64,000 nucleotides of DNA from Oceanospirillaceae bacterium (GTDB lineage: Bacteria > Pseudomonadota > Gammaproteobacteria > Pseudomonadales > Balneatricaceae), in assembly GCA_018647765.1 (NCBI GenBank), contig JABGSN010000015.1, positions 1 to 64,000 of the forward strand, given 5' to 3'. Positions 45,468 to 55,475 of this stretch are shown here, in pieces (within the stretch, counting starts at the first letter, position 1; every line of letters starts with the position of its first letter). The position numbers and the translations under genes were made by a program. The notes beneath the pieces were generated by a model. It saw only the letters and a list, made by a program, of their open reading frames with translations, was not told the origin of the DNA and ran no database searches.

Positions 45468-46964
45468 TTATTCACCGCTAGTGTTGAATTTATCGCGAAT
45501 CTGCTGCTGAATCTTCAACACCGAACGAGGCCAAGGCTGCTGATTGCGTAAAGCGAGCGGCAAGGCCTTAATGGCATCACGTGCCGCGCTGCTGCTCTGG
45601 TAATCACCCACCAATAAGATATACCAAGGCGCATTTCCACGCTCAAGTTGCAGCACATAATAAGGCTGCTGTAACTTATGCTGCGTCAAAAAGGCTTCCA
45701 ATGTAGGCTCCAATCGCGCCCCTAATACCTGCAAACTAAAATGGTCTGGCGACACCTTCATGAGTGCTGCATAACCATAACCATGCTCACTAATGGTGGT
45801 CGCTTGAGGCCAAGCGGGTAATACAGGAATGTCTGCAGCAATGGGCTCGGGTGCTGGCTCAGACTCGGGTTTTGGCTCAGGCTGCAGTTTTGGCTGCAAG
45901 CTCACGTTGGGCGATGGCGCAGACAGCTCGATTGGTTGCAGAGGGGGAAGCGCTTGAGCAATCGGTTCGATCAATGATTCATCCACGGCAGTAACATCCT
46001 CCTCGATAACCTCGACCAGGGTCGCCATCTCCGGTAGGTCTATCGGCGTACGCGCCGGATCAGTGACATAGTTAAACACCCATACCCCTGCTAACAGGCA
46101 CACCACCACAATGGTGGCGGCAATATGCATGAGCGGCCATCCTGTTTGCTGCACAAAGCCGCCTTTATGCAAGGCTTTGCTAGCGAGCATATTCAGGTAG
46201 CCCGGATTACCTTGAGCCAGCTGGTGCAATTGCAACAACTGGATAGGGGCTAAACCCTGACCCTGAGCAATGCCCATGATGTGTAATCGTTGGCGCAGAT
46301 AATCGGCACTTTCTTCTTGGCTAAATGGCGCCAACAGCAAATGATAAAAGCGCTCTTGGCGCATTTCAGTGAACTGAGGTGCTTCGATGCGCTCCACCAG
46401 GCCTTGGTCGGCGTACAGAATAACGTGCGGACGCGAATCCACTTTGGCACTTCTGGGCAACAAGTTAGCTAACAATTCCAAGGCATCATCGTCTAACCAG
46501 TGTGCATCGTCCACTACTAGCAGCAATACTTGCTCGTCACGGGTAAGCTCTTGGGCCAACTCTTGGAGCGCAAGAATAGACGCCTCAAGACTCGCATGAT
46601 TAGGTAGTTGCAGTGGTAATTGCTGCACCAACTGGCGTATTACCCAGGCCGCCGAAACGGTTTCATTTAAGGCTAGGTGGACAATGCAGGCATCGGCGGG
46701 CTGCACCCTTAAAAACTGGTCTATAAAGGTGCTTTTACCGGCACCAGTGGGCGCCGTAACCAAGACCAAGTAATCTGAAAAATGACTCAAATGCAGCAAT
46801 GTGTCGAGCTGGCGCCCACGCGCCTTAGCTTGATACTCGAAGCTCATCAAGTTGATCGATTGATGATCTTCTTCTTGTTGCTCTAATTGACGCATGTAGG
46901 CGCCATAGGAGGCGGCCAAGCTGGATGCCTTATTGGATGCGAGCACTGCCCCGGAGTGACTCAT
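45468..46964 (-). CDS. DamX-like AAA ATPase with C-terminal SPOR domain
   Basis: 498 residues. The N-terminal cytoplasmic AAA domain has Walker A VTAPTGAGKSTFIDQFLRV near residue 70 and Walker B LLLVVDDAHWLDDDALELL near residue 150. One TM helix (about 278-297) is followed by a Pro/Glu-rich linker with PEPKPESEPAPEP and a C-terminal SPOR peptidoglycan-binding domain (YYVLQLERGNAPWYILLVGD). SPOR domains bind denuded glycan at the septum, so a division or envelope role is expected. It follows aroB by 6 bp, the usual place for damX. Confidence 0.88.
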   Translation of the reverse strand: MSHSGAVLASNKASSLAASYGAYMRQLEQQEEDHQSINLMSFEYQAKARGRQLDTLLHLSHFSDYLVLVTAPTGAGKSTFIDQFLRVQPADACIVHLALNETVSAAWVIRQLVQQLPLQLPNHASLEASILALQELAQELTRDEQVLLLVVDDAHWLDDDALELLANLLPRSAKVDSRPHVILYADQGLVERIEAPQFTEMRQERFYHLLLAPFSQEESADYLRQRLHIMGIAQGQGLAPIQLLQLHQLAQGNPGYLNMLASKALHKGGFVQQTGWPLMHIAATIVVVCLLAGVWVFNYVTDPARTPIDLPEMATLVEVIEEDVTAVDESLIEPIAQALPPLQPIELSAPSPNVSLQPKLQPEPKPESEPAPEPIAADIPVLPAWPQATTISEHGYGYAALMKVSPDHFSLQVLGARLEPTLEAFLTQHKLQQPYYVLQLERGNAPWYILLVGDYQSSSAARDAIKALPLALRNQQPWPRSVLKIQQQIRDKFNTSGE

Positions 46965-46970
46965 AGGACC

Positions 46971-48080
46971 CTAGCGGACCGGCTGGTGATTAAGGGTTTG
47001 ATGTAACAGTTCCGAACTGAAGTTGGCGGTCACAACCGCACCGCCCAATTGCTCTAACAAGATGAGTCGGATAGTGCCATCGGTGACTTTTTTGTCAACT
47101 TGCATGTGCTGCAGATAGTGGCTCGAGTCCATAGTGTCTGGCCCCCATGAGGGCAACCCAGACGCCGCCAGCAAGTGCATGATACGTTGCACCGTAGGAT
47201 GATCGATCCAACCTAAACGATGGGACAAGTCGGCGGCCATGGCCATACCCGCGCCCACGGCCTCACCGTGTAACCAGCGGCCATAACCCATTTGCGTTTC
47301 AACAGCATGGCCAAAGGTGTGGCCAAAGTTAAGCAACGCTCGGCGGCCTTGTTCACGTTCATCGTCAGCCACAATTTCGGCCTTACAGGCACATGAACGG
47401 TAAATCGCTTGACTAATTAAAGCCGGCTCTAGCAGCCTGAGCTGGTCAATATTAAGTGTTAACCATTGGAAAAAAGGCGCATCGGCAATGAGGCCGTATT
47501 TAATCACTTCGGCAAGGCCTGCAGACAACTCGCGTGCGGGTAAGGTGGCTAAACTCTGGGTGTCAATCAACACACACTGAGGCTGATGAAAGGCTCCTAT
47601 CATGTTCTTACCCAAGGGGTGGTTAACGCCGGTTTTACCGCCCACAGAGGAGTCCACTTGTGACAACAAGGTGGTGGGCACTTGAATAAAATTGACCCCC
47701 CGTTGATAGGCAGCCGCGGCAAAGCCTGTCATATCGCCAATAACTCCGCCGCCTAAAGCGATTAAGGTGGTGGTGCGGTTATGGCGTTGCTGCAGGAGGT
47801 GATCAAACACCAAACTCACGGTATCCAGGTGTTTGTGCGCTTCGCCGTCCTCTAAAACCAAACGATCTAACTGCAAACCTTCAATTTGCAAGCCCTCTAA
47901 ACCCGCCATCAGCGTATCTAAATACAGCGCTGCAACAGTGGTATTGGTGACCACCAATATTTGTTTGCCGCTGATATGCGGGGCCAACAACTGCGACTGC
48001 TGCAACAAACCGCTACCGATGTATATAGGATAACTTCGGTCGCCTAAATCAACCGTCAGTGTTTGGTGTGTGTTGGTCAT
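46971..48080 (-). CDS. aroB: 3-dehydroquinate synthase
   Basis: 369 residues. [20 protein letters not shown] is the NAD-binding glycine segment, [20 protein letters not shown] the substrate/zinc region, and [12 protein letters not shown] the zinc-binding His motif. It converts DAHP to 3-dehydroquinate in the shikimate pathway. It is coupled to aroK upstream (15 bp) and to the damX-like gene downstream. Confidence 0.98.
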   Translation of the reverse strand: MTNTHQTLTVDLGDRSYPIYIGSGLLQQSQLLAPHISGKQILVVTNTTVAALYLDTLMAGLEGLQIEGLQLDRLVLEDGEAHKHLDTVSLVFDHLLQQRHNRTTTLIALGGGVIGDMTGFAAAAYQRGVNFIQVPTTLLSQVDSSVGGKTGVNHPLGKNMIGAFHQPQCVLIDTQSLATLPARELSAGLAEVIKYGLIADAPFFQWLTLNIDQLRLLEPALISQAIYRSCACKAEIVADDEREQGRRALLNFGHTFGHAVETQMGYGRWLHGEAVGAGMAMAADLSHRLGWIDHPTVQRIMHLLAASGLPSWGPDTMDSSHYLQHMQVDKKVTDGTIRLILLEQLGGAVVTANFSSELLHQTLNHQPVR

Positions 48081-48095
48081 GGCCTGGGCTCTAGC

Positions 48096-48611
48096 CTACA
48101 AAGCGCGAATGGCTTCTATTTGTTTGATGATCTCTGCCACCAACAAACGAGGATTTTGGGCGCCTGTGGCTACCTGAATGTCCGCGGTTTCTTCGTACAG
48201 GGCATGACGGCTAGCAAATAGGTCGCGTAGCACTTGTTCTGGGTCTTCGTTTTGTAATAGTGGCCGGTTCTTGTCTTTCGACGTTCGTTCGAGCTGCTGC
48301 TCTACCGTCGCAAACAAATACACCACCGTGCCACGGGCAGACAAATGCTGGCGATTGTCTGCCGACTCAACCGCACCACCACCAGTAGCCATCACCACAT
48401 CGCGCTGCTGAGACAGTTCGGCAATCATGTTAGCTTCGCGTTTGCGAAAGCCCGCTTCGCCTTCAACATCAAAGATCCAAGGGATGTCAGCGCCAGACCT
48501 GTCTTCTATTTCTCTGTCCGTATCTAAAAATTCTAACTTCAGTTCACGAGCAAGTTGCCGCCCGATGGTGCTTTTCCCAGCACCCATGGGGCCAATTAAA
48601 AATATATTCAC
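48096..48611 (-). CDS. aroK: Shikimate kinase
   Basis: 171 residues from GTG 48611, which restores the normal start VNIFLIGPMGAGKSTIGRQL; the frame continues 16 codons upstream with a Cys run unlike the family. Walker A is GPMGAGKST (residues 7-15), LEFLDTDREIEDRSGADIPW carries the shikimate-binding Asp, and ATGGGAVES the second binding loop. It phosphorylates shikimate. It is separated from the secretin gene by 119 bp. Confidence 0.96.
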   Translation of the reverse strand: MNIFLIGPMGAGKSTIGRQLARELKLEFLDTDREIEDRSGADIPWIFDVEGEAGFRKREANMIAELSQQRDVVMATGGGAVESADNRQHLSARGTVVYLFATVEQQLERTSKDKNRPLLQNEDPEQVLRDLFASRHALYEETADIQVATGAQNPRLLVAEIIKQIEAIRAL

Positions 48612-48730
48612 CGTGGATTTCCCTGTTAATAAACAGCAACAACAAAACCCGGTCATCAAGAGCTTGCTGCATCGCTGCCGGGTAGGATGCTTTAAATTAT
48701 GGGGATTAAGGTCAACTTAATCAAGGGTAA

Positions 48731-49930
48731 TCAAGGGTTAACTATCCGAGGAGTAACAAAAACCAGAAGCTCAAAACGTTCTGTGCCGTGTTTGCGCCGC
48801 TGAAACCACTGACCGACCAAGGGTAATCCGGCTAACAGGGGGTTAGACAATAAACGGTCCAACTGCTGCTCATACAGTGCGCCGCCCAACACCAAAGTTT
48901 GCCCCAAACCCACCACGGCACGCGTTTTTAGGCGATGGGTATTCAACGCCAGCTCGCCGTTAGGTAGCAAATCGCCAATTGAGTCTTGCATCACCAGCAA
49001 GTCTAATTGCACCTGTTGGTGCGGTAACACCCTAGGTGTCACAGTGAGCCCCAACACCGCCTGCTTCCAATGCTGTTGCTGACCTGCCTCAGTGGTCATG
49101 ACGTACGGCACCTCCTGGCCCGTTTCAATGCTCCCCGTGTAGCCTTCTTGCACTAAAATTTGCGGCTGCGCTAAGGTAAGCATCTTACCACTGGCTTCTA
49201 ACGCTGCTAACTCTAGCTGCAACAACACATGGGCGCCTATCAAACCTAATTGCAAACTGCCTCCCGTCGAGTTAAAGCCAACTCCAAGGCTGGCGCCTGG
49301 TGACGGTTTGGCCGAGGTGCCGGCAACGTGACCTAGGGCAGCAATAAAATTCAGACCACTAGACTCTCCTAAGTCCGATTTAGCAATAACGATACGGCCC
49401 TCTATTAATAACTGGTCCAGCGGCTGGTCCAGTTGGCGAATGACCTTGGCCAACTGTGTTGCGCGTGCAGGTTCGTCGTAAATGAGCATTTGATGGGTGC
49501 GAGAATCAGCTAACAACTGTCCCCGTGGCGACAATAGTGTGCTGGCATTTTGTAAGGTTGAAAGCATCTCATCGGCCGCCACGTAGCCTAGTTTTACCCG
49601 TGCCATGGGCAACAAAGCGGCGCTCAATTCATGGTCCCCCTGCGACACGACCAAGCCCTGCGCCGTGTGCTTGCAGGTTAACGCAAAGCCATTGCAGATG
49701 AGTGCCAAACCTTTTGCTGGCTGAATTTGTTTCAACACCAAACTCACCTGAGTATCGATGTCATCAGCTAACACTAAATTGGTCTGTGCCGCCAATGCGA
49801 GCTCATACAGAACATCGGTTATGGGCACCTGGCGCACATCAATGTCGATGGCCTGATTGCCATCACTGTGGCTTAAGTCTGCGGCCAGCACCCCCAGTAA
49901 TAACAAGCAACGATTAAACAGCGGCCTCAT
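48731..49930 (-). CDS. Short PilQ/HofQ-type secretin
   Basis: 399 residues from the ATG at 49930 that overlaps the previous stop (ATGA); the longer frame lies inside that gene. After a signal peptide come an STN-like segment (IDIDVRQVPITDVLYELALA), an N1/KH-like domain and the secretin barrel with GYTGSIETGQEVPYVMTTEA and the C-terminal LSNPLLAGLPLVGQWFQRRK, FELLVFVTPRI signature. PilQ proteins are about 700 residues with AMIN domains; this one lacks them and is close to E. coli HofQ (412) and Haemophilus ComE in size. It would form an outer-membrane channel for DNA uptake or a reduced pilus. Confidence 0.85.
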   Translation of the reverse strand: MRPLFNRCLLLLGVLAADLSHSDGNQAIDIDVRQVPITDVLYELALAAQTNLVLADDIDTQVSLVLKQIQPAKGLALICNGFALTCKHTAQGLVVSQGDHELSAALLPMARVKLGYVAADEMLSTLQNASTLLSPRGQLLADSRTHQMLIYDEPARATQLAKVIRQLDQPLDQLLIEGRIVIAKSDLGESSGLNFIAALGHVAGTSAKPSPGASLGVGFNSTGGSLQLGLIGAHVLLQLELAALEASGKMLTLAQPQILVQEGYTGSIETGQEVPYVMTTEAGQQQHWKQAVLGLTVTPRVLPHQQVQLDLLVMQDSIGDLLPNGELALNTHRLKTRAVVGLGQTLVLGGALYEQQLDRLLSNPLLAGLPLVGQWFQRRKHGTERFELLVFVTPRIVNP

Positions 49931-51129
49931 GGGCACACCCCTGTTACGCATTGGCGCTGCAACACCCACTGCTGCTGGCCCTGCTGCAAGATCACTTGCT
50001 GCGCATTAGCCTCGACCAACCGCCAAGGCCCCACAGCTTGACCAAGCCGTAGGCGTTTCACCGTGCCGCTAGCAACCTGTCGAAGCCACACCATGACCCC
50101 CTTATTCGCTTGCTGACTAAACCCAGTAAAGCGCAAATTCGATTGCGCAATCACGCCTTTTGTTTGCGCAGTTGCAAGGGTTGTAAGCGGCCCAGAAAAT
50201 TGATCAAAGGCCAATCTTATGGACGACTGTTGTGCCAATGAAAACGGTTTATTATAATCGCCCAAATCTGGCACCACCGGCGCCGCCTGCCAGTGCATTG
50301 CCAAGTTCCATAGACCCGGTGACGCTGCGGATAGAGACAGCTCGGTTAGTGACCAACCGACGCCGCTAGGCACCGGAGCCAGTGCCCGCCATTGGTCGCT
50401 CGATAGCTGTGCCGTGAGTTGCAGGCTATCGTCTGCCGCAGACACCTCCACGCTAGTGGATAAACGGGATAACCGCTGCACCATGTTCGCCGCTGGCACC
50501 GCTGCTAAGCTATGCGCCACTGGCTCAGGCCTCAGAGCCAATGCATCTAGGGTCTGGTTGGATGTTGCCGCCACAGGGCCATGACTCAGCGGGTACTGCA
50601 CCCGCAAGCCAATACCATGGGGCTGCGCATTTAAGGCCATCACCTTGGCGTTCGGCCGAGCTTGGGTCCAGTATTGCCACCAAGGTTGCCAATCTTGCAG
50701 CTGGGTCACCTCAAACTCTATAGCCACGGCTTGCCCCTGCTGCGTCCAGCGCCAACTCGTGAGTTGTTGGGGAGCGGGTAGCCTGGAGGCCAAGGTAGTC
50801 AACTCGAGTGCGGGCAACCACGCCTGTTGTTGCAGCCGCTGAAGCACCATCGCGTTACGCTGGGCCTGCTGGGTTTGAAGCTGCTTTAGCCAAATCTCTT
50901 GCTGTTGTTGTTGAAAGTACAAACCCCCAGCCTGAAGCACATCATGGGTCTGAGCCATGGCCTGCTGCCAACGGGCGTACTGCCAGCCCACCGGCGTCAG
51001 CAACAACAGGCTGACGATTAGGCCCACTGCGAGCATCGCATAACGCCGGCGCCGCTGCGCTAACAGGCACTGTTGGAACCAAGGCAAAAAATTGGCTTCA
51101 CTGGCCTTAGGTTGGCGCCACGTTATCAT
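49927..51129 (-). CDS. PilN/PilO/PilP-like single protein (Hof-type)
   Basis: 400 residues, 4-bp overlaps at both ends. The first 55 residues look like PilN/HofN: ANFLPWFQQCLLAQRRRRYA (the N-x-L-P-W motif) and one TM helix (MLAVGLIVSLLLLTPVGW). Residues about 60-180 are a Gln-rich coiled coil plus alpha/beta domain as in PilN/PilO. The second half, with LRLGQAVGPWRLVEANAQQV and ILQQGQQQWVLQRQC, resembles the HRbeta-like end of PilP/HofP. In relatives these are three genes (together about 460-600 residues). One gene occupies their place here, so a fusion with loss of parts is inferred. Confidence 0.7.
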   Translation of the reverse strand: MITWRQPKASEANFLPWFQQCLLAQRRRRYAMLAVGLIVSLLLLTPVGWQYARWQQAMAQTHDVLQAGGLYFQQQQQEIWLKQLQTQQAQRNAMVLQRLQQQAWLPALELTTLASRLPAPQQLTSWRWTQQGQAVAIEFEVTQLQDWQPWWQYWTQARPNAKVMALNAQPHGIGLRVQYPLSHGPVAATSNQTLDALALRPEPVAHSLAAVPAANMVQRLSRLSTSVEVSAADDSLQLTAQLSSDQWRALAPVPSGVGWSLTELSLSAASPGLWNLAMHWQAAPVVPDLGDYNKPFSLAQQSSIRLAFDQFSGPLTTLATAQTKGVIAQSNLRFTGFSQQANKGVMVWLRQVASGTVKRLRLGQAVGPWRLVEANAQQVILQQGQQQWVLQRQCVTGVCP

Positions 51130-51797
51130 GACTTACCCCAGCATTTTTGCGCCAGCCACCACGCCATGGAGCCCCTTAGGTCAACCGCTTTAGGGCATTG
51201 CACACGACTCAACACCAGCGGCTCCAAGCTGGCTTCTAGGGTGGTGTTAACCACCGTTTGTAGATGGGCCAAAAGATGTTCAACCGGACGTGCATAATGG
51301 GCGTTAAGCACCAACAACATAGTCAGTGCTGGGGCCAGTTGCAAGTGCTCTACCAACACACTTGAGGCATCAAGGTTAAGTTTTTCTGCGGCCCAGCGCT
51401 GATGCGCTAGCTGCTGCTTGATTTGGCTGCTAACAAGGCGGTGATGCCAGCGGCGTGGTTGCTGGGCATTGGCAATTTGCACATGTGGGCCATGCAGCCA
51501 AGTGAAACAAACTTTAGGCAAACCAACGGTAACCCACAAGTGTCGCTGGCCCACAAGATTATTGATTTGTGCAAGGCATTGAAACCAAGCAGCCTCTGAC
51601 TCATCAGGTGATCCAAAGGGATCAAATTGAGGTATTGGCACCGCCCATTGGCCCAAACAACAATGCGACCCATGAGTGCTGCGTGAATTATTAGAGGCCT
51701 GCAAAAGCACCATGCGCAGGCACTGTGCCTGCCAATCAAGGCCAAGAGACAAGGGACTAACGCGACGTTTACACAATTGCTCCAACATAATTCCCAT
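51126..51797 (-). CDS. PilM/HofM-like protein, reduced
   Basis: 223 residues, shorter than PilM (about 350) and HofM (about 260). SLGLDWQAQCLRMVLLQASN resembles the opening strand of the actin-like fold, but clear ATP-binding motifs are missing. The position, first in a coupled series ending in a secretin and divergent from mrcA, is what identifies it. It would be the cytoplasmic partner of the N-terminal tail of the next protein. Sequence identity to PilM is weak. Confidence 0.6.
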   Translation of the reverse strand: MGIMLEQLCKRRVSPLSLGLDWQAQCLRMVLLQASNNSRSTHGSHCCLGQWAVPIPQFDPFGSPDESEAAWFQCLAQINNLVGQRHLWVTVGLPKVCFTWLHGPHVQIANAQQPRRWHHRLVSSQIKQQLAHQRWAAEKLNLDASSVLVEHLQLAPALTMLLVLNAHYARPVEHLLAHLQTVVNTTLEASLEPLVLSRVQCPKAVDLRGSMAWWLAQKCWGKS

Positions 51798-51867
51798 CCA
51801 TGGGTGGCGAAACTAAATATATCTTATATACTTTCGATTCTTTTTCCGTCTTGAGCTTAAGCATAGC

Positions 51868-54402
51868 ATGACATTTGTAGGCCGCCTGTTTAAATGGGGA
51901 TTCATCCTCGGCACGCTCTGTGCCTTACTAATAGGGGCGTTTACCTGGTTTTACCTGATCCCTAGGCTACCCGATGTCAGCGCCCTCAAGGACTATCACC
52001 TACAGACCCCATTGCGAGTGATGAGCCGTGACGGCAAGCTAATTTCAGAATTCGGTGAACAACGCCGCATTCCTTTGCGTATCGACCAAGTACCCCAAGA
52101 CTACATCAACGCTTTAATTTCTGCAGAAGACGAGAACTATTACAGCCACTACGGCGTAGACCCAAAAGGCTTATTGCGTGCGGCAGTACGCATGGTTCAA
52201 GCCGGCGGTAAAATCCAAGGCGGCGGCAGCACCCTCACCATGCAGGTGGCGCGCAATTATCTGTTAACCTTAGATCAAACCTTCATCCGCAAATTTAACG
52301 AAATATTATTATCATTTCAGATTGAGCAACAACTCAGTAAAGATCAAATTCTAGAAATGTACTTCAATAAAATGTTTTTGGGCCACCGTTCATATGGCAT
52401 CGAGGCGGCCTCTGCGGTGTATTACGGACGCTCAATTAGCGAGTTAGAATTACCCCAACTCGCCATGTTAGCGGGGCTCTACAAGGCGCCATCAAAATAC
52501 AACCCAATCTCCAATCCACAACGCTCCAAAGTACGCCGTAATTGGATTTTAGGTCGCATGCTAAAGCTCGGCTATATCCACCAGCAACAATATGATGACG
52601 CCATTGCCACCCCAGTCATTGCCCGCTATCACAGCCTTAAACCAGAAACTTCAGCATCCTACGTCGCAGAAATGGTGCGCCAAGAGCTGTTTGACACCTT
52701 CCCCATAGAAGATGTGTACACCGGCGGATATCGGGTCTATACCACCATCGACAGCCGCCTACAGGACGCCGCACAACTGGCCGTGCAAAAAGGCCTGCTG
52801 GCTTACGATCGACGCCACGGGTTTAGAGGCATTGAAATCAACCATGGTGCCGACCTAGCCGCCGAACAAGCCGAGCGCATCCTCAATCGCATCCCAGTAT
52901 TCGGCCCGTTGCAACCAGCTATCGTGCAACAAGTGAATGAAGATTCGGCCAACTTAATCATGCGCTACGGAGCCACCGCCACCATCCAATTTAGCGACAT
53001 GAGTTGGATCCGCCCGCGTATTGCTATAGACCACTTAGGCCCTAAGCCCGAACAGATTAGTGACATTCTCACAGTCGGTGACCAAATTCGCGTACGTCAG
53101 GCGTATTCTGACCCTAACGTTTGGTATTTATCACAAGTGCCCGATGCGCAAGGCGCACTCATCGCCCTAGATCCACAAGACGGCGCTATGATCGCCTTGG
53201 TGGGTGGTTTTGAATACTTACACAGTAAATTTAACCGCGCTACCCAAGCCTTGCGTCAGCCTGGCTCAAACTTTAAACCCTTCATCTATTCCGCTGCCCT
53301 AGAGCAGGACTTTACCGCCGCCACCTTAATTAACGATGCCCCAGTGGTGTTTGCCGACGCCAGCTTGGAAGACTCATGGCGGCCAGAAAACTATAGCGGC
53401 AAGTTTTTTGGCCCCACCCGCTTACGCAAAGCCTTATACAAATCGCGCAACTTAGTTTCGATCCGTATTCTGCGCGAAATCGGCATCAAATCGGCCATCG
53501 ATTACGCCGCTCGCTTTGGTTTTAAACCAGAACAATTACCTCGCAACTTGTCCCTTGCCTTAGGCAGTGCCAGCGTGCCGCCTATTGATGTAGCCACGGC
53601 TTACGCCAGCATTGCCAACAAAGGCTACCAAGTCACGCCCTATTTTATTGAACGTATTGAAGACAGTTTTGGCAAGGTGCTGTACCAAGCCGAACCCACA
53701 ACGGTATGTGCCAACTGTGATTATATACGCGCCACCGATACAGTGAATTTAGTCACCCAGCCAGACAGACAGACCACGGTCATTGATAACGGTGCCATCA
53801 TGGCACTCGACGAAGCCATCGACCAAGAAGATGCCGACCAACAAGCGGCGCAGGATGCCTTATTGGGCAACCGCAGTCGGCCCACCACAGCGCTTCCCAT
53901 TGCCCCACAAATTATGGACCAGCGCGTCAATTACATCATGCACACCATCCTTCAAGATGTGGTGAAAAAAGGCACAGCACGTAAAGCTCAAAAGCTAGAA
54001 AGAAATGATTTGGCGGGCAAAACCGGCACCACCAACGACCAAAAAGACGCTTGGTTTTCGGGCTATGTTGATTCCATGGTGGCCACAACTTGGGTCGGGT
54101 TTGACCAACCAAAAACCTTAGGCAGAAACGAATTTGGTAGCACCGCTGCACTGCCTATTTGGATTGACTTTATGCGCGTCGCCCTAGCTGGCACACCAGA
54201 ACACCAACGTACCCAACCCGACGGCATGGTGACCATAAAAATTGACCAAGCCACTGGCGAGTTAGCCCGGCCAGAAGACACCACCTCGTTAGAAGAAATC
54301 TTCCGCGAAGAGCGCACCCCGGTACAAATGGCGCTACCTAAAAACACTCATTCTAGCGACAGCGCCACCCAGCAAGAAGCGGCGCCAGAACAGGTTTTTT
54401 AA
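51868..54402 (+). CDS. mrcA: Penicillin-binding protein 1A
   Basis: 844 residues. One TM helix, then the GT51 transglycosylase domain with ALISAEDENYYSHYGVDPKG (catalytic Glu) and GGSTLTMQVARNYLL, an OB-like insert, and the transpeptidase domain with QPGSNFKPF (the S-x-x-K serine), the SRNL motif (KSRNLVSIRIL) and GKTGTTND (KTG). It polymerises and crosslinks peptidoglycan. It is divergent from the pilM-like gene, as in many relatives. Its end overlaps the convergent nuclease gene by 4 bp. Confidence 0.97.
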   Translation: MTFVGRLFKWGFILGTLCALLIGAFTWFYLIPRLPDVSALKDYHLQTPLRVMSRDGKLISEFGEQRRIPLRIDQVPQDYINALISAEDENYYSHYGVDPKGLLRAAVRMVQAGGKIQGGGSTLTMQVARNYLLTLDQTFIRKFNEILLSFQIEQQLSKDQILEMYFNKMFLGHRSYGIEAASAVYYGRSISELELPQLAMLAGLYKAPSKYNPISNPQRSKVRRNWILGRMLKLGYIHQQQYDDAIATPVIARYHSLKPETSASYVAEMVRQELFDTFPIEDVYTGGYRVYTTIDSRLQDAAQLAVQKGLLAYDRRHGFRGIEINHGADLAAEQAERILNRIPVFGPLQPAIVQQVNEDSANLIMRYGATATIQFSDMSWIRPRIAIDHLGPKPEQISDILTVGDQIRVRQAYSDPNVWYLSQVPDAQGALIALDPQDGAMIALVGGFEYLHSKFNRATQALRQPGSNFKPFIYSAALEQDFTAATLINDAPVVFADASLEDSWRPENYSGKFFGPTRLRKALYKSRNLVSIRILREIGIKSAIDYAARFGFKPEQLPRNLSLALGSASVPPIDVATAYASIANKGYQVTPYFIERIEDSFGKVLYQAEPTTVCANCDYIRATDTVNLVTQPDRQTTVIDNGAIMALDEAIDQEDADQQAAQDALLGNRSRPTTALPIAPQIMDQRVNYIMHTILQDVVKKGTARKAQKLERNDLAGKTGTTNDQKDAWFSGYVDSMVATTWVGFDQPKTLGRNEFGSTAALPIWIDFMRVALAGTPEHQRTQPDGMVTIKIDQATGELARPEDTTSLEEIFREERTPVQMALPKNTHSSDSATQQEAAPEQVF

Positions 54403-55286
54403 AGCCCACTGAGTGCTGGAGCCTGCTCCAGCATGTCTAAATGATAGACGCTCATCAAGCCCGACACATAACCCTTTTGACGTTGTTTTTTACTCAACTT
54501 ACGCCACGACATCCAACCCCTTGCGATAATGGTTTGCCCAAGCCACTGATCTAACTGCTGGCGCTGCGTGAGTTTTAAAGGCGAGGCCGCGAGTAACTGT
54601 TTATCTATTTTAATGCCCGCTTGGCCACCCAAACCAATATACCAGTGATACAGGCTTTCACTTATAGACACCACCACACCCTCCATACGCATAAACCCAC
54701 CTTGTTTGGGGGCTAAGTCGGCCGCTTGATAGACTGCAGGTGCGTTCGTGTGCCAAATACCCAGGCTTTGTTTACGAGCGAGCGCCTCGTGCTGCCATAA
54801 GCACCCATCAGCGCCGCGTACATCCATGCTCACCACATAAGCTAACCCCCGGGCCACAAGCAACGCCTCGGCACTCAACCCAGACCCATCATACAGTTTT
54901 ACTAACCACCGGCCGTAACGGTCTTTAACCTTAGGCAACAAGCGCACATAAATCGCAGCATGGGGTGCTAGTTGCAGATTTAACTCATCTCTAGCCTGCT
55001 GTGCGTAGGGTTGCGCTGGCCGTGTTTTGTGAGCCATTTCGGTGGTATTAATCTGCCCTAATCGCAAACGCTGTCCATGGGCCAAACTGAGGCTATCGCC
55101 GTCTTGCACATACCAGTGCTGCAGCTGGTAAATATGGCCCAACTCAGGTTCCCCCAACCAAGGCGATGCCCGCAGCATTTGTTGCTTAGATAAAGCCAAA
55201 CACTGCGCCGCCACCGCAGGCACATTGGCTAGTGTCAAAAGCACGCAACAAACCCCAACCATTTGCCGTATTAGTTTGTTATTCAT
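54399..55286 (-). CDS. Exported SNase-like (thermonuclease family) protein
   Basis: 295 residues from ATG 55286, with a GTAGG site 5 bp upstream; a GTG at 55292 is the alternative. Signal peptide: LIRQMVGVCCVLLTLANVPA then VAAQ. The SNase domain (about 50-185) shows VQDGDSLSLAHGQRLRLGQI, INTTEMAHKTRPAQPYAQQA and VKDRYGRWLVKLYDGSGLSA, including the conserved Asp and Arg positions of the OB fold. The C-terminal 100 residues form another basic domain (GGFMRMEGVVVSISESLYHW), probably OB-like. Extracytoplasmic nuclease activity is plausible but not proven. Confidence 0.8.
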   Translation of the reverse strand: MNNKLIRQMVGVCCVLLTLANVPAVAAQCLALSKQQMLRASPWLGEPELGHIYQLQHWYVQDGDSLSLAHGQRLRLGQINTTEMAHKTRPAQPYAQQARDELNLQLAPHAAIYVRLLPKVKDRYGRWLVKLYDGSGLSAEALLVARGLAYVVSMDVRGADGCLWQHEALARKQSLGIWHTNAPAVYQAADLAPKQGGFMRMEGVVVSISESLYHWYIGLGGQAGIKIDKQLLAASPLKLTQRQQLDQWLGQTIIARGWMSWRKLSKKQRQKGYVSGLMSVYHLDMLEQAPALSGL

Positions 55287-55405
55287 AAGCACCTACTCGC
55301 ACTATGTGTGATCATATAGCATAGCTTCTTTCTAACATGAATGCGGCTCAACTCAGATTAACGCAAGCCCGCCAGCTCTGCCTTCGCCCTGCGGCCGATA
55401 AGCCC

Positions 55406-55435
55406 TTGCTTATACACCGGACTCCTCGTTAAAAT
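55406..55435 (+). promoter_or_regulatory. Likely argH promoter
   Basis: TTGCTT and TAAAAT with an 18-bp spacer lie about 40 bp upstream of the argH start, in the 189-bp gap before it. No ArgR-box pair was recognised nearby. Confidence 0.5.
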
Positions 55436-55475
55436 AGCGCCTTACCTTCGCCCCTACAAGCCAACAGGAACACCC

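Noticed and set aside
48612..48659. Longer aroK start at 48659
   Set aside because: The extra residues are a Cys-rich run unlike shikimate kinases; GTG 48611 gives the family length and start.
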